Origin: Thermodesulfatator atlanticus
GTDB taxonomy: Bacteria; Desulfobacterota; Thermodesulfobacteria; Thermodesulfobacteriales; Thermodesulfatatoraceae
Assembly: GCA_011321895.1 (NCBI GenBank)
Contig: DROK01000253.1
Location: forward strand, 1-5,655
Direction of reading: 5' to 3'
DNA: 5,655 bases
In this document: piece after piece, positions 4,874 to 5,655 of the stretch
How the letters are laid out: the number at the start of each line of letters is the position of its first letter
How positions within the stretch are numbered: position 1 is the stretch's first letter
Notes under the pieces: generated by a model
Database searches by the model: none
The model's input: only the letters and a program-made list of their open reading frames with translations
What the model was told of the DNA's origin: nothing
Position numbers and translations under genes: made by a program

Positions 4874-5655
4874 ACCCCAAGGAAGCCGGGGCAGTGCTAC
4901 TCAAGGTCGCTGCCCTGGCGGTTATCCTTAATTTAGCCCTGGCCGCGACCAAATTCTTATTGGGCCGTTTTTGCGGGAGCCTTTCCCTTACGGCCGACGC
5001 CCTGCACTCTTTAACCGACGTCGTTGGCTCGCTCTCCGTGCTCCTGGGTATCAAGTTTGCCGAGCGCAAAACCCAAACCTTCCCTTACGGTCTTTACAAG
5101 CTGGAAAATCTAGCGGCCTTAATTTCGGCCCTTTTTATTTTTGGCGCCGCTTATGAGATTATAAAAATGGCCCTCTTCCACGCCGGTCAGGTAAAGGCGG
5201 ACCGGGTACCGGTGGCCGTGGCCGGTCTTTTCGTGATGGGCCTGGTGACCTGGCTTTTTGCGCGCTGGGAGGCTAAGGTGGCCCGCGTTTCGGGTTCTCC
5301 CAGTCTGGCAGCTGATGCCGCCCACATGAAAAGTGAGTTTTTGACGCTGGGGGTGATCTTGCTGGGGCTTGGCGGAGGGGCCTTGGGTTTCCCCTGGGCG
5401 GACCGGGTGGCGGCGCTCATTGTTTCGCTCTTTATCCTGCGGATCGGCGGCCATATCTTTCTTGATTCCCTGAAAGTTCTACTGGATGCCGGGCTTGAGC
5501 CGGAAATCGTTACCAGAGTGGTGGATTTGATCCGGGCCTTCCCCGAAGTGGTTGAAATCAAAAGACTGACGGGGAGACGTTCCGGGCGTTTCCGCTTTTT
5601 GGAGGCGGAAATCGTGTTGGATATCTCATCCCTGGAAGAGGCCCACCAGCTCGTC
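4840..5655 (+). CDS. CDF-family cation efflux transporter, 3'-truncated by window edge
   Basis: This is a cation diffusion facilitator, a proton-coupled exporter of divalent metals (Zn, Fe, Co, Cd, Mn depending on subgroup) in the inner membrane. 272 residues are visible, counted from GTG 4840. GTG 4846 is an equal alternative, and the first in-frame ATG (5167) would lose three membrane helices. TM1 is about 20-42, and TM2 about 47-71 with ADALHSLTD (Asp53, His56, Asp60). The YG-Y-KLEN loop is at 83-90, TM3 about 90-113, TM4 about 124-143, TM5 about 155-182 and TM6 about 187-207. A cytoplasmic C-terminal ferredoxin-like domain starts near 215. The transport site normally uses HxxxD in TM2 and TM5. 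TM2 has it (His56, Asp60), but TM5 reads HMKSE, so Glu166 replaces Asp. It is the third gene of the operon, probably translationally coupled. The substrate cannot be assigned from sequence alone. Confidence 0.93.
   Translation, partial: MAVEVKKDQTINPKEAGAVLLKVAALAVILNLALAATKFLLGRFCGSLSLTADALHSLTDVVGSLSVLLGIKFAERKTQTFPYGLYKLENLAALISALFIFGAAYEIIKMALFHAGQVKADRVPVAVAGLFVMGLVTWLFARWEAKVARVSGSPSLAADAAHMKSEFLTLGVILLGLGGGALGFPWADRVAALIVSLFILRIGGHIFLDSLKVLLDAGLEPEIVTRVVDLIRAFPEVVEIKRLTGRRSGRFRFLEAEIVLDISSLEEAHQLV

Noticed and set aside
5119..5561. Two overlapping open frames of 111 and 124 codons on the - strand
   Set aside because: They are antisense to the CDF transporter, whose membrane helices and metal motifs are clear.
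1..5655. CRISPR arrays, tRNAs, rRNAs, insertion sequences
   Set aside because: No spaced direct repeats, cloverleaf sequence, transposase or terminal inverted repeats were seen; the gaps are too short for such elements.

Overview
The window is about 5.7 kb of densely packed coding DNA, with every gene on the + strand. It suggests a thermophilic Gram-negative bacterium of the Desulfobacterota/Thermodesulfobacteriota type. LpxC implies a lipid A outer membrane. The proteins are rich in Lys, Glu and Arg. The small-protein set near the right end (a DUF5320-like Gly/Arg-rich protein, a tiny zinc ribbon and a CDF metal transporter) fits anaerobic lineages of that kind. The taxonomic placement is inferred from protein style and gene content, not from a search.

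Left part (1-1462): the 3' part of rnc (RNase III) overlaps era by 44 nt. This is the classic rnc-era pair for rRNA processing and 30S assembly. Two points stand out. The RNase III active-site signature has Gly where a metal-binding Asp is expected. Era is a complete GTPase plus KH domain protein.

Middle part (1463-4338): after a 104-nt gap comes lpxC, the committed step of lipid A synthesis. After a 56-nt gap comes cinA, which overlaps thpR by 44 nt. The gap before lpxC holds a near-consensus sigma-54 site (GG-N10-GC) whose predicted start point lies only about 6 nt before the ATG. The gap before cinA holds a plausible sigma-70 promoter whose start point would make the mRNA almost leaderless, and cinA has no Shine-Dalgarno sequence. 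The octamer TTTTGTGC (either strand) was found three times by eye, all in these two gaps. cinA-thpR is the front of the cinA-ligT/thpR-recA arrangement known from some bacteria, but recA does not follow here.

Right part (4339-5655): a strong sigma-70 promoter starts directly after the thpR stop. It carries a perfect 7-bp inverted repeat bracketing its -10 element and has an AGGAGG ribosome site. It drives an apparently coupled operon of three: a 98-aa DUF5320-like Gly/Arg/Trp-rich protein, a 59-aa CxxC...CxxC zinc-ribbon protein that begins inside the previous stop codon, and a CDF cation efflux transporter cut by the window end. The transporter has an unusual HxxxE in TM5 in place of HxxxD. 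This is the most likely place for an under-described system, probably metal handling with a dedicated operator, although its function is inferred from context only.

No tRNA, rRNA, CRISPR, insertion sequence or convincing rho-independent terminator was seen. No gap between genes exceeds about 104 nt.
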